Shown here: positions 50,586 through 59,442 of the stretch, piece by piece
How the letters are laid out: every line of letters starts with the position of its first letter
How positions within the stretch are numbered: position 1 is the first letter of the stretch
NCBI GenBank assembly: GCA_902616905.1
Contig: CACMUP010000005.1
Coordinates: 1-64,000, forward strand
DNA: 64,000 bases
From: an uncultured Bacteroidota bacterium
Lineage (GTDB): Bacteria > Bacteroidota > Bacteroidia > Flavobacteriales > Flavobacteriaceae
Reading direction: 5' to 3'
Position numbers and translations under genes: made by a program
The notes under the pieces: generated by a model
The model's database searches: none
The model's input: the letters and a program-made list of their open reading frames with translations, nothing else
What the model was told of the DNA's origin: nothing

Positions 50586-53048
50586 TTAGCTTTTAATCTT
50601 AAGATTTTTTGAATTTAATGCTTTTTGAGAAGTTATAGCTAGAGCAATTACATCCTTCATTTCACTAACATAATGAAATGTCAAACCCTTTAAATATGTT
50701 TGTTTTATTTCTTCTATATCTTTTTTATTTTCTTTACAAAGAATTATTTCTTTTATGTTAGATCTTTTTGCTGCTAATATTTTTTCTTTTATACCTCCAA
50801 CGGGAAGGACTTTACCTCTTAAGGTAATTTCACCTGTCATTGCTAAATTCTTTTTGACTCTTTTTTGGGTAAATAATGATACTAAAGAGGTCAACATCGT
50901 AATTCCAGCACTGGGTCCATCTTTTGGTGTAGCTCCCTCAGGCACATGAATATGTATATTATACTTGTCAAAATCAAATTCATTTAGTTTAAATTCGGCT
51001 GAATTGGCTTTGATAAATTCCATTGCAATAGTAGCGGATTCCTTCATAATCTTTCCTAAATTTCCAGTTATACTCAAATTCCCTTTACCGGGAGAAATCG
51101 CTGATTCGATAAAAAGAATGTCTCCCCCTACAGAAGTCCATGCTAGTCCAGTTACAACTCCAGCAACTTTATTGTTTTCATAAATGTCTCTTGAAATTTT
51201 TGGTGGTCCTAAAATTGTATACAATTCTCTAGGTTCTGGATTTTTATTATATTCTTCTTCCATTGCAATTGACTTAGCAGCATAACGCACAGTCTTGGCA
51301 ACTTGTTTTTCAAGGCCTCTTACGCCTGATTCCCGAGTATATCTCTCTATAATTTTTTCTATAATTGATTTTTTTAACTTTAGATTTACAGATTGCATAC
51401 CATGTTCTTTTAATTGCTTTGGAAGAAGAAATTTTTGTGCTATGCCAGTTTTTTCTTCTAACGTGTAACCATTAACGTTGATTATTTCCATTCGATCTAT
51501 TAATGCACTATGAATTGGTGCAAGATTATTTGCTGTGGCAATAAACATTACTTTAGAAAGATCATAACCATGTTCTAAAAAATTATCATAAAAATCAGCA
51601 TTTTGCTCTGGATCCAAAACTTCAAGTAGTGCTGATGCAGGATCTCCTTGATAACTAGTTGATAATTTATCAATTTCATCTAAAACAAATACTGGATTAG
51701 ATGTGCCTGCCTTTTTTATGCTTTGAATTATTCTTCCTGGTAAAGCTCCGATGTAAGTTTTTCTGTGCCCTCTTATTTCAGCCTCATCACGCATTCCTCC
51801 TAGTGAAATTCGGACATATTTTCTTCCCAGTGCCTCAGCTATTGATTTACCTAATGAAGTTTTACCAACCCCAGGGGGACCGTAAAGACAAAGAATTGGA
51901 GACTTCATATCATTTCTGAGTTTTAAAACAGCGAGATATTCAACAACACGTTTTTTAACTTCCTCTAAGCCAAAGTGATCACGATTAAGAATTTTTTGAG
52001 CACGTTTTAAATCAAAATTATCCTTCGAATAGTGATTCCATGGGAGATCTAAAAATAAATCTAAATAATTTCTCTGAATAGAATATTCCGCAACTTGAGG
52101 GTTCATACGTTGCATTTTCACTAGCTCTTTATTAAAATGTTTATCTACATCCAAACTCCATTTTTTATTTTTTGATCTAGATCTCATTTCTTCAATCTCC
52201 TCCTCGTATGATACACCACCTAATTCCTCTTGAATGGTTTTCATTTGTTGATGCAAATAATACTCTCTTTGTTGAGAATCCATCTCACTTCTGACTCTGG
52301 ACTGAATATCATTTTTTAATGCTAATTTTTGATATTCTTCATTCATATGTTTTAAACACTTAATGGCTCTCTTGTGTAAACTAAATTCGGAAAGAATTTT
52401 TTGTTTTTCAATAACATTAACATTCAAGTTTGAAGCAACAAAATTGATTAAGAATGAAGGTGTTTGAATATTTTTAATTGCAAAGGTTGCTTCTGACGGT
52501 ATATTAGGATTTTCATTTATTATTTGTAAAGCCAAATCCTTTATTGAGTCAATTGTTGCATTAAATTCCTTGTCTTTTTTTTGAGGAATTTTATCTTCAA
52601 CAGCTTCAATTGATGCTTTCATGTAGGGCTTTTCTTCGATAATGCTGTTTACTTTAAATCTTTTCTTCCCTTGAATAATTATAGTAGTATTTCCATCAGG
52701 CATTTTAAGCACCCTGAGTATTTGAGCTAATGTTCCCAATTCAAAAATATCTTTTACTCCAGGATTTTCAATTTTTTGATTTTTCTGAGCTATTACACCT
52801 ATTGTTTTATCTTTTGAATTAGCATCTTTAATTAATTTGATAGACTTGTCTCTACCGGCTGTAATTGGTATTACTACTCCAGGGAATAATACTGTGTTTT
52901 TTAAAGGTAAAATAGGTACTATTTCTGGGAGAGTTTCACTTTCAAGAGCTTCTTCATCCTCTGTTGTCATAAGTGGAATTAAGTCTGCTTCTGATTCAAC
53001 ATCCTGTAGTGACAAATTGTCAATTACACTTAAAAAAGATCTAGCCAT
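50586..53048 (-). CDS. lon: ATP-dependent Lon protease
   Basis: An 820-residue cytoplasmic AAA+ protease that removes misfolded and regulatory proteins. The N-terminal substrate-binding domain begins near residue 40 (LPLKNTVLFPGVVIPITAGR), a coiled-coil middle region follows, then Walker A LYGPPGVGKTSLGKSIA (near 394) and VFVLDEIDKLS. The C-terminal protease domain has PKDGPSAGITM (nucleophile Ser near 711) and PVGGIKEKILAAKRS (catalytic Lys). A 227-base AT-rich gap with an inverted repeat lies upstream, with no standard -7 box, which leaves room for stress-specific control. Confidence 0.97.
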   Translation of the reverse strand: MARSFLSVIDNLSLQDVESEADLIPLMTTEDEEALESETLPEIVPILPLKNTVLFPGVVIPITAGRDKSIKLIKDANSKDKTIGVIAQKNQKIENPGVKDIFELGTLAQILRVLKMPDGNTTIIIQGKKRFKVNSIIEEKPYMKASIEAVEDKIPQKKDKEFNATIDSIKDLALQIINENPNIPSEATFAIKNIQTPSFLINFVASNLNVNVIEKQKILSEFSLHKRAIKCLKHMNEEYQKLALKNDIQSRVRSEMDSQQREYYLHQQMKTIQEELGGVSYEEEIEEMRSRSKNKKWSLDVDKHFNKELVKMQRMNPQVAEYSIQRNYLDLFLDLPWNHYSKDNFDLKRAQKILNRDHFGLEEVKKRVVEYLAVLKLRNDMKSPILCLYGPPGVGKTSLGKSIAEALGRKYVRISLGGMRDEAEIRGHRKTYIGALPGRIIQSIKKAGTSNPVFVLDEIDKLSTSYQGDPASALLEVLDPEQNADFYDNFLEHGYDLSKVMFIATANNLAPIHSALIDRMEIINVNGYTLEEKTGIAQKFLLPKQLKEHGMQSVNLKLKKSIIEKIIERYTRESGVRGLEKQVAKTVRYAAKSIAMEEEYNKNPEPRELYTILGPPKISRDIYENNKVAGVVTGLAWTSVGGDILFIESAISPGKGNLSITGNLGKIMKESATIAMEFIKANSAEFKLNEFDFDKYNIHIHVPEGATPKDGPSAGITMLTSLVSLFTQKRVKKNLAMTGEITLRGKVLPVGGIKEKILAAKRSNIKEIILCKENKKDIEEIKQTYLKGLTFHYVSEMKDVIALAITSQKALNSKNLKIKS

Positions 53049-53173
53049 AATATTTATTTAGGTCATTATGTCACTATAACATTATCAGTTAATTGGTTAA
53101 CTTATAAAATGAGTTATAAGTAGATAATAATAACTATTTAAATATACAAGTGTCAATATTTGTGCCAATATAT

Positions 53174-53198
53174 ATTTGGAATATTAATATTTCCAAAT
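53174..53198. promoter_or_regulatory. Inverted repeat upstream of lon
   Basis: ATTTGGAA and TTCCAAAT flank a nine-base AT loop, 126 bases upstream of the lon ATG and 78 bases past the UMF1 transporter stop. It has no T run after it on the minus strand, so it is a poor terminator; a regulator site or mRNA-end hairpin is possible. Confidence 0.3.
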
Positions 53199-53275
53199 AG
53201 AATTTAAAGAAACTTTTTAAAATCTTCCATTAGATTTTAAATCGTGTAAATACTATTTAAATAAATAATTAAAAA

Positions 53276-54601
53276 TTATTTACTAGACGATTTTGGAATT
53301 CTCATTAACATAAAGGCTCCAAAAATAAAAAATGTTATAAAAAATAAAATTCCATTTCTCATACTTCCTGAAATTTGATCAACCAAACCAAAGCATATCA
53401 TCCCGATAACTATTCCTATTTTTTCAGTTACATCGTAAAAACTAAAAAAAGAAGTTGTATCAAAAGTTTTAGGTAATAATTTTGAATAAGTAGAACGAGA
53501 TAAAGATTGTAACCCACCCATAACTAAGCCAACAAAACCTGCAACACTATAAAATTGAATTGGGGTTTTTGTAAAATAAGCAACAAAACATAGACCAACC
53601 CAAATAAAATTAATAAAAATTAATACTGGAATATTTCCAAAATACTTTGAAGCGCGAGCAGTTAAAATTGCTCCAAAAATTGCAACTACTTGAATCAATA
53701 AAATACTTATTATTAAGCCTAATGTCTTTTCTTTTGAACTACTCCATGATATTTCTTCTTCACCAAAATAAGCAGCAACTAACATTACTGTTTGTAATGC
53801 CATACTATACAGAAAGAAAGCAGGTAAAAACCGTTTTAATTTAGTTTGGTTTTTAAGCTCTTTAAAAACTAATTTTAATTCTTTATATCCATTCCAAAAG
53901 ATATCTTTTGTGACCTTGACTTCCCTATTGCTTTTTGGTAAAAAATAGAGAGAATATTGACTAAATAGAGCCCACCAAATCCCGACAGAAATAAAAGAAT
54001 ATTTCATGGCAGTCATTGATGCTTCTGAACCAGAACCTTCTATTCCAAAAGAGTTTGGATTCATGATAATAATCAAATTAATTAATAGAAGAATTACACT
54101 TCCAATGTATCCGTAAGAAAAACCCCTTGCACTTGCAAAGTCTTGTTGATCAGGGTAGGCGATATCAGGTAAATATGAATTATAAAAAACTAAACTAGCC
54201 CAAAGTCCAATTAATGCAAAAAAATAAAAAAATAATCCTAAATATATTGTTTGTAATTCAAACCAATATAATCCTACACAAGAAATAGATCCTATATACA
54301 CAAAAATTTTCATGAAACTTTTTTTATCTCCTATATAATCTGCTATTCCGGATAAAATTGGTGACATTAAAGCTACAACTACAAATGCAAAAGCAGTTAT
54401 AAAACTAATAACTGCAGTATTTTTTATTTGATAACCAAAAAAAGAAATAAAATTTATTTCTGAAAATATAAGTCCATAGTATATGGGAAATATAGCCGAT
54501 GAAATTACAAGAGAGTAAACAGAATTTGCCCAATCATAAAATGCCCAAGCATTAATCAATTTTTTACTGCCTTTCTTTAGCGGGGTTTTATTTAATATCA
54601 T
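53276..54601 (-). CDS. UMF1-family MFS transporter
   Basis: A 441-residue inner-membrane protein with about twelve helices. WAFYDWANSVYSLVISSAIFP at the N-terminus and the loop GGLQSLSRSTYSKLLP (near 370) are characteristic of the UMF1 (Atg22-like) branch of the major facilitator superfamily, common in Bacteroidota. The substrate is unknown. It is transcribed alone on the minus strand, divergent from msrB. Confidence 0.88.
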   Translation of the reverse strand: MILNKTPLKKGSKKLINAWAFYDWANSVYSLVISSAIFPIYYGLIFSEINFISFFGYQIKNTAVISFITAFAFVVVALMSPILSGIADYIGDKKSFMKIFVYIGSISCVGLYWFELQTIYLGLFFYFFALIGLWASLVFYNSYLPDIAYPDQQDFASARGFSYGYIGSVILLLINLIIIMNPNSFGIEGSGSEASMTAMKYSFISVGIWWALFSQYSLYFLPKSNREVKVTKDIFWNGYKELKLVFKELKNQTKLKRFLPAFFLYSMALQTVMLVAAYFGEEEISWSSSKEKTLGLIISILLIQVVAIFGAILTARASKYFGNIPVLIFINFIWVGLCFVAYFTKTPIQFYSVAGFVGLVMGGLQSLSRSTYSKLLPKTFDTTSFFSFYDVTEKIGIVIGMICFGLVDQISGSMRNGILFFITFFIFGAFMLMRIPKSSSK

Positions 54602-54745
54602 AAATTATCAAAAATTAAAATAATAAATTCAAATTGACAAATTTGAGCTCCTTTTAGAGTTTTGAAATATAATTTTAAATATGATTATTCTTAATGCAAA
54701 AATCAATTCCATTTTTATTTTTATTGACCTTATATTGATACTTAT

Positions 54746-54776
54746 TTTGTGGTAAAATAAAGAATTTTTAATTTTG
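54746..54776 (+). promoter_or_regulatory. Promoter of the msrB pair, almost touching the start codon
   Basis: TTTG (54746-54749), 19-base spacer, TAATTTTG (54769-54776): a full consensus promoter. With the rnpB spacing, transcription starts near 54781, only about 3 bases before the ATG at 54784. Confidence 0.7.
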
Positions 54777-54783
54777 GATTGCT

Positions 54784-55269
54784 ATGATAAAATATTTCTT
54801 CTACACAACTTTATTTTTTGTATGTGGCTGTCAATTAAATTCTCAAGATAAGAATGAGAGTAAAAAATATAAAATCAATAAAACAGATTCAGAATGGAAG
54901 GCTCAATTACCAAAAATGTCTTATTATGTTTTGAGAAAAGCTGGAACAGAGCGTGCTTTTTCTGGATCACTAAATTTTAATAAAAAAGATGGTGTTTACG
55001 TTTGTGCTGGATGTCAAATTCCTTTATATAAATCTAAATATAAATATGATTCTGGTTCCGGGTGGCCTTCCTTTGATCGTGGAATAGAAGAAAATTTAGA
55101 ATATGATATTGATTACAAAATCGGATATCCTCGCTCGGAATTGAAGTGCAACAATTGCGGTGGACATTTAGGCCACATGTTTAATGATGGCCCTAGAAAA
55201 ACAACAGGTAAAAGACATTGTATAAATTCAGCCGCTTTAAATTTTATTCCCACAAATGAAGAACCCTAA
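54784..55269 (+). CDS. msrB: Membrane-anchored methionine-(R)-sulfoxide reductase
   Basis: A 161-residue MsrB with an N-terminal hydrophobic segment (residues 2-16) ending in VCGCQ, which fits a lipoprotein signal with Cys16 as the anchored residue; it would repair oxidised methionine outside the cytoplasm. The reductase domain starts near residue 30 with KTDSEWKAQL. It has two zinc CxxC pairs (CAGC and CNNC), SGSGWPSFD, GGHLGHMFNDGP and the catalytic GKRHCINSAAL. Its end overlaps the next msrB by 14 bases in another frame. Confidence 0.92.
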   Translation: MIKYFFYTTLFFVCGCQLNSQDKNESKKYKINKTDSEWKAQLPKMSYYVLRKAGTERAFSGSLNFNKKDGVYVCAGCQIPLYKSKYKYDSGSGWPSFDRGIEENLEYDIDYKIGYPRSELKCNNCGGHLGHMFNDGPRKTTGKRHCINSAALNFIPTNEEP

Positions 55270-55666
55270 AAATTATCCTGTTAATAAAACCGATACTGAA
55301 TGGCGAGAACAACTTAATGCTAATGAGTATAAAATTTTAAGAGAAAAGGGAACTGAATATCCCTTTACAGGAATCTATAACAATCATTTTGATAAAGGAA
55401 CATATGTCTGTAAGGGCTGCAATGCGCTATTGTATAAATCTGAAGATAAATTTGATAGTTCATGCGGTTGGCCAAGCTATGATAAAGCGATTCCAGGTGC
55501 TATAGAATACATAAAAGATTTTTCACATGGAATGATACGTACAGAAATTGTTTGCTCTAATTGTGGATGCCACCAAGGTCACGTTTTTGATGATGGTCCA
55601 ACTTCTACAGGAAGACGTTACTGTGTCAACTCTGAAAGTATAATTTTTCAACCTAAGGAAAATTAA
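55256..55666 (+). CDS. msrB: Cytoplasmic methionine-(R)-sulfoxide reductase
   Basis: A 136-residue MsrB without a signal sequence, so cytoplasmic. KTDTEWREQL, zinc pairs CKGC and CSNC, SSCGWPSYD, HQGHVFDDGP and catalytic GRRYCVNSES are all present. It starts inside the end of the preceding msrB (14-base overlap), so both are made from one message. Note SSCGWPS, where the extra Cys could act as a resolving thiol; the upstream copy has Ser at this point. Confidence 0.93.
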   Translation: MKNPKNYPVNKTDTEWREQLNANEYKILREKGTEYPFTGIYNNHFDKGTYVCKGCNALLYKSEDKFDSSCGWPSYDKAIPGAIEYIKDFSHGMIRTEIVCSNCGCHQGHVFDDGPTSTGRRYCVNSESIIFQPKEN

Positions 55667-55698
55667 ATCACATTACAAAAATTCACTACGAGTTTTTG

Positions 55699-55706
55699 TA
55701 ACTTTG
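55699..55706 (+). promoter_or_regulatory. -7 promoter element of lpd
   Basis: TAACTTTG, identical to the rnpB -7 box; predicted start near 55711, about 18 bases before the ATG at 55729. Confidence 0.55.
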
Positions 55707-55728
55707 AAAAAACTTAAATTGATTTTTG

Positions 55729-57117
55729 ATGACAGAATATGATGTTATTGTTTTAGGTAGTGGACCCGGAGGTTATGTGACTGCTATTCGTGCTTCGCAA
55801 TTAGGGTTTAAAACAGCAATTGTAGAAAAGGAAAATCTTGGTGGGGTATGTCTTAATTGGGGTTGTATTCCTACCAAAGCCCTATTGAAATCAGCCCAAG
55901 TATTTGAATATCTTAAACACGCAGATGATTATGGGTTAAAAATTAAAGAATATGACAAAGACTTTGATGCTGTTATAAATAGGAGCAGAAATATTGCTAA
56001 GGGAATGAGTAAAGGTGTTCAATTCTTAATGAAAAAAAATAAAATTGATATCATTGAAGGTCACGGTAAAATCCTACCTGGTAAAAAAGTATCCGTAACA
56101 AAAAATAAAAAAACAACAGATTATAAGGGTCAGAATATAATTATTGCTACGGGAGCTCGTTCTCGAGAGATACAAAGTTTACCACAAGACGGGAAGAAAA
56201 TTATCGGGTATAGAGAAGCAATGACACTTTCAAAGCAACCAAAAAAATTAATAGTTGTGGGTTCAGGAGCTATAGGTATTGAATTTGCTCATTTTTATAA
56301 TGCAATGGGTACAGACGTCACTATTGTGGAATATTTAAATCGAATTGTCCCTCTTGAAGATGAGGAAGTCTCAAAACATCTTGAGCGATCTTTTTCTAAA
56401 AACGGAATTAATATCTTGACAGGAACAGAAGTTAAATCAGTTGACACAAATGGAAAAGAGATTAATGTTACCTTAAAAACCAATAAAGGAGATGAAATAA
56501 TATCTGCAGATATTATTCTTTCTGCTGTTGGTATCAAAACCAATATTGAAAATATAGGATTAGAAGAAGTTGGCATAGCTACAGATCAAGATAAAATATT
56601 GGTCAATGATTTTTATCAGACAAATATTCCTGATTATTATGCTATTGGTGACGTAACAAAAGGTCAAACTTTAGCTCATGTAGCATCAGCAGAAGGAATA
56701 TTATGTGTTGAAAAAATTGCAGGACATTCAGTTGAACCTCTTGATTATGGAAATATCCCAGGCTGCACTTATTGCTCACCTGAAATTGCTTCTGTTGGTC
56801 TTACAGAAAGTCAGGCAAAAGAGAAGGGTTTTGAAATTAAGGTTGGTAAATTTCCTTTTTCTGCTTCAGGAAAAGCCCAGGCCGGAGGTAATTCAGATGG
56901 CTTTGTGAAAGTAATATTTGATTCTAAATATGGTGAATGGTTAGGATGTCATATGATTGGTGCTGGTGTTACAGACATGATAGCGGAAGCAGTATTGGGT
57001 CGAAAGCTTGAAACCACTGGTAGGGAGGTTCTTAAAGCTGTTCATCCACATCCAACAATGAGTGAAGCTGTTATGGAAGCAGTTGCAGACGCTTATGACG
57101 AAATAATACACTTATAG
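55729..57117 (+). CDS. lpd: Dihydrolipoyl dehydrogenase
   Basis: A 462-residue FAD enzyme, the E3 part of pyruvate/2-oxoglutarate dehydrogenases and of glycine cleavage (compare gcvT in this window). VIVLGSGPGGYVTAIRA binds FAD, GGVCLNWGCIPTK carries the redox disulfide (Cys near 41 and 46), VVGSGAIGIEFAHFYNAMG binds NAD, YAIGDVTKG follows, and the C-terminal HPHPTMSEAVMEA supplies the catalytic His-Glu pair. A TTG one codon upstream is possible, but the ATG at 55729 is favoured. Confidence 0.96.
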   Translation: MTEYDVIVLGSGPGGYVTAIRASQLGFKTAIVEKENLGGVCLNWGCIPTKALLKSAQVFEYLKHADDYGLKIKEYDKDFDAVINRSRNIAKGMSKGVQFLMKKNKIDIIEGHGKILPGKKVSVTKNKKTTDYKGQNIIIATGARSREIQSLPQDGKKIIGYREAMTLSKQPKKLIVVGSGAIGIEFAHFYNAMGTDVTIVEYLNRIVPLEDEEVSKHLERSFSKNGINILTGTEVKSVDTNGKEINVTLKTNKGDEIISADIILSAVGIKTNIENIGLEEVGIATDQDKILVNDFYQTNIPDYYAIGDVTKGQTLAHVASAEGILCVEKIAGHSVEPLDYGNIPGCTYCSPEIASVGLTESQAKEKGFEIKVGKFPFSASGKAQAGGNSDGFVKVIFDSKYGEWLGCHMIGAGVTDMIAEAVLGRKLETTGREVLKAVHPHPTMSEAVMEAVADAYDEIIHL

Positions 57118-57166
57118 TGTTACATTTGCATATTGTTTTTAAGATTATAATCTTACTAATTTTAAA

Positions 57167-57327
57167 ATGGGTCCTATTAATCTATACAGTAAGGACAAAA
57201 GCTAAGGTTTATTAATCCTGTTTTTTTTATATATTTTGCAATAATATTTTTGATTGCAAGTGTTAGTTTTAGTCTATTTGGTAAAACTGGCTCAGGAAAA
57301 AGCTTATATAAAAGGAAATTTAATTGA
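57167..57327 (+). pseudogene. Small one-helix membrane protein gene with a single-base frameshift
   Basis: ATG at 57167 opens MGPINLYSKDKS and a stop at 57203. In the neighbouring frame, from 57193 to the TGA at 57325-57327, the sequence continues KLRFINPVFFIYFAIIFLIA and then SVSFSLFGKTGSGKSLYKRKFN. Adding one A to the run at 57197-57200 joins them into a coherent 53-residue protein: polar start, basic stretch, one membrane helix, basic tail. The GKTGSGKS text resembles a P-loop but probably by chance. It lies 50 bases after lpd. Either a real recent mutation, a homopolymer sequencing error, or expression by slippage on the A run. No family recognised. Confidence 0.55.
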
Positions 57328-57338
57328 AATTAAATAGT

Positions 57339-57758
57339 TTACTTTTTTAAAACTGTTTCAACACCAAGACGATACGAATCAAGGCCAAAGCCAACTATCA
57401 AACCTTTAGCTACTGGTGTTATGTATGAATTGTGTCTAAAACTCTCTCTTGAAAAAGTATTAGAAATATGAATTTCAATTATTGGAGCATCGATACTTTT
57501 AATTGCATCTCCTATTGCGACTGAAGTATGAGTGTATGCTCCAGCATTCAACAGGATTAAATCGGAACTAAAGCCCACCTTATGTAATTGATCAATTAAC
57601 TCACCCTCAATATTTGATTGATAATAATCAAAAAGTATTTTTGGGTATTTATTTTTTAAATCAGTAAAATAATTTTCAAAAGTATTATTGCCATATACAT
57701 CTGGCTCTCTCTTTCCAAGTAAATTTAAATTTGGACCATTTATAATACTGATTTTCAT
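57339..57758 (-). CDS. aroQ: Type II 3-dehydroquinate dehydratase
   Basis: A 139-residue shikimate-pathway enzyme forming dodecameric particles. INGPNLNLLGKREPDVYG at the N-terminus, YQSNIEGELIDQLH, ILNAGAYTHTSVAIGDAI with the active-site region, IEIHISNTFSRESFRHNSY and SYRLGVETVL are classical. The open frame runs on upstream to 57917, but the family starts at MKISIINGPN, so the ATG at 57758 is right; a -7 box (TATTTTTG) lies 16 bases before it. Divergent from the recombinase gene. Confidence 0.95.
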   Translation of the reverse strand: MKISIINGPNLNLLGKREPDVYGNNTFENYFTDLKNKYPKILFDYYQSNIEGELIDQLHKVGFSSDLILLNAGAYTHTSVAIGDAIKSIDAPIIEIHISNTFSRESFRHNSYITPVAKGLIVGFGLDSYRLGVETVLKK

Positions 57759-57773
57759 TTTTTTTATTTTTAT

Positions 57774-57781
57774 CAAAAATA
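57774..57781 (-). promoter_or_regulatory. -7 promoter element of aroQ
   Basis: Minus strand TATTTTTG matches TAnnTTTG; predicted leader about 11 bases. It lies in the 56 bases shared with the divergent recombinase gene. Confidence 0.5.
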
Positions 57782-57814
57782 TAGAAAATACGAGTAATCC
57801 CCTAAAACAAAATT

Positions 57815-58717
57815 TTGAATTGGTATCAAGCTTTGTCAGATTTTCAAATGTATCTAAAAATAGAAAGGGGATTATCTGATAATTCAATTGAAAATTACAG
57901 TATAGATGTAAAGGCATTCCAAAATTTCTTAAAAAGAAAGAAAATTAATCAAACACCTTTAAGCTGTGATGAGGAGACTATTAAGCACTTTATATACCAA
58001 ACTTCGAAAATTTTCAGCCCTCACACCCAAGCAAGAAGAATAGCTGGTTTACGATCTTTTTTTGACTATTTAATTTTTGAAAAATATCGTAAAAATAATC
58101 CAACAGACTTAATCGAAGCACCAAAGTTAGGTAGAAAATTACCAGATGTTTTATCATTGAGTGAAATTGAACTGTTAATTAAAAACATTGATCTGGGACA
58201 TCCTCAAGGTTATCGAAATCGGGCAATTTTAGAAACATTATATGGAAGTGGTTTAAGAGTTTCTGAACTCGTAAATATGAATTTATCAAACTTACTTTTC
58301 AAAGAATCTCTAATTAGAGTAATTGGAAAAGGAAATAAACAAAGACTAGTTCCTATGGGAAACATTTCTAAAAAATATTTAGAAATTTATATTAACGAGA
58401 TTAGGGTTGTTCAAAAAATTCATTTAGAGAATCAAGATATTGTTTTTTTAAATCGAAATGGAAAAAGACTTTCTAGACAAATGATTTTTACTTTAATAAA
58501 CTCGCTAACTATAAAGTCAAATATTAAAAAAAAGATAGGTCCACACACCTTTAGACATTCATTTGCTACACATTTATTAGAAAACGGAGCTGACTTGAGA
58601 ACAATACAAATTCTCATGGGACACGAAAGTATAACCACCACAGAGGTATATACACATTTAAATACATCACATTTAAAATCTGTAATAGAAAAATATCATC
58701 CTAGAACTAAAAATTAA
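57815..58717 (+). CDS. Tyrosine recombinase of the XerC/XerD type
   Basis: A 300-residue site-specific recombinase of the kind that resolves chromosome dimers at dif. The N-terminal core-binding domain (about 1-90) begins FQMYLKIERGLSDNSIENY. The catalytic residues are Arg in GSGLRVSEL (near 147), HTFRHSFATHLL (near 245), MGHESITTTEVYTH (His near 269, Tyr near 279). The start is probably TTG at 57815 (MNWYQALSDF fits the family); the ATG at 57851 would trim 12 residues. Length and solitary location support a housekeeping XerD rather than a phage integrase. Confidence 0.9.
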   Translation: MNWYQALSDFQMYLKIERGLSDNSIENYSIDVKAFQNFLKRKKINQTPLSCDEETIKHFIYQTSKIFSPHTQARRIAGLRSFFDYLIFEKYRKNNPTDLIEAPKLGRKLPDVLSLSEIELLIKNIDLGHPQGYRNRAILETLYGSGLRVSELVNMNLSNLLFKESLIRVIGKGNKQRLVPMGNISKKYLEIYINEIRVVQKIHLENQDIVFLNRNGKRLSRQMIFTLINSLTIKSNIKKKIGPHTFRHSFATHLLENGADLRTIQILMGHESITTTEVYTHLNTSHLKSVIEKYHPRTKN

Positions 58718-59418
58718 ACTTGAATAACCAAGCGAAATCCTTCACCATGAATATTTAATATTTTGACTTTGCTATCTACACTTAAATATTTTCTTAATTT
58801 AGCAATATATACATCCATGCTTCTTGATGTAAAATAATTATCGTCTCGCCAAATTTTGTTGAGAGCTAATCCACGTGGTAGTAAATCATTTAAATGCAAC
58901 AATAGTAAACGCAGAAGTTGGTTTTCTTTTGGGGAAAGCTTATACGATGACCCATTTTTGTGTGACAGATAGCGTAATTTTGAGTTGAAATTAAATTCGC
59001 TAAAATTGAATTCAAATTTTTCATTATCTATTTCTACAGGTAAAGATTTTCTGTTAAGAACAACTTTAATTTTTGCTAATAAAACTTCCGAATCAAAGGG
59101 CTTTGTCAAGTAATCGTCAGCACCAATTTTAAAACCCCTTAAGACATCTTCTTTTAAATGTTTTGCTGTAAGAAAAAAGATTGGAACCAATTCATTTTTT
59201 TGACGAATTTCCTTGGCTAAAGTAAAACCATCTTTATATGGCATCATGATATCTAAAATGCAAAGCTCAAAATCATCATTTATAAATTTTTCATATCCTT
59301 CAATTCCATTTTTAGCAAGAGTAATTTTGTAATCATTTAGTGTAAGGTATTCTTTTAATATATTGCCAAAATTTGGATCGTCTTCAACTAAAAGAATTTT
59401 TTTATTTGAATTTTTCAT
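58714..59418 (-). CDS. OmpR-family response regulator
   Basis: A 234-residue two-component regulator. The receiver domain (about 1-120) has LVEDDPNF (acidic pocket), LCILDIMMPYKDG (phosphorylated Asp near 55) and LTKPFDSE (Lys near 105). The C-terminal winged helix (about 135-234) includes YKLSPKENQLLRLLL and DNYFTSRSMDVYIAKLRKYL, typical of OmpR/PhoB-type DNA binding. It follows its histidine kinase by 24 bases. Resemblance to Bacteroides RprY is noted, with low certainty. Its end overlaps the recombinase gene by 4 bases, tail to tail. Confidence 0.93.
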   Translation of the reverse strand: MKNSNKKILLVEDDPNFGNILKEYLTLNDYKITLAKNGIEGYEKFINDDFELCILDIMMPYKDGFTLAKEIRQKNELVPIFFLTAKHLKEDVLRGFKIGADDYLTKPFDSEVLLAKIKVVLNRKSLPVEIDNEKFEFNFSEFNFNSKLRYLSHKNGSSYKLSPKENQLLRLLLLHLNDLLPRGLALNKIWRDDNYFTSRSMDVYIAKLRKYLSVDSKVKILNIHGEGFRLVIQV

Positions 59419-59442
59419 ACAAAAAGAGAATGAATTATTTTA

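Noticed and set aside
57280-57303. GKTGSGKS read as a P-loop ATPase fragment after lpd.
   Set aside because: It is in the tail of a single-helix small protein with no room for an ATPase fold and no Walker B; similarity is probably chance.
57815-58717. The tyrosine recombinase as a mobile-element integrase.
   Set aside because: Length, motifs and its place between aroQ and a two-component system suit a chromosomal XerC/D; no element ends or cargo surround it.
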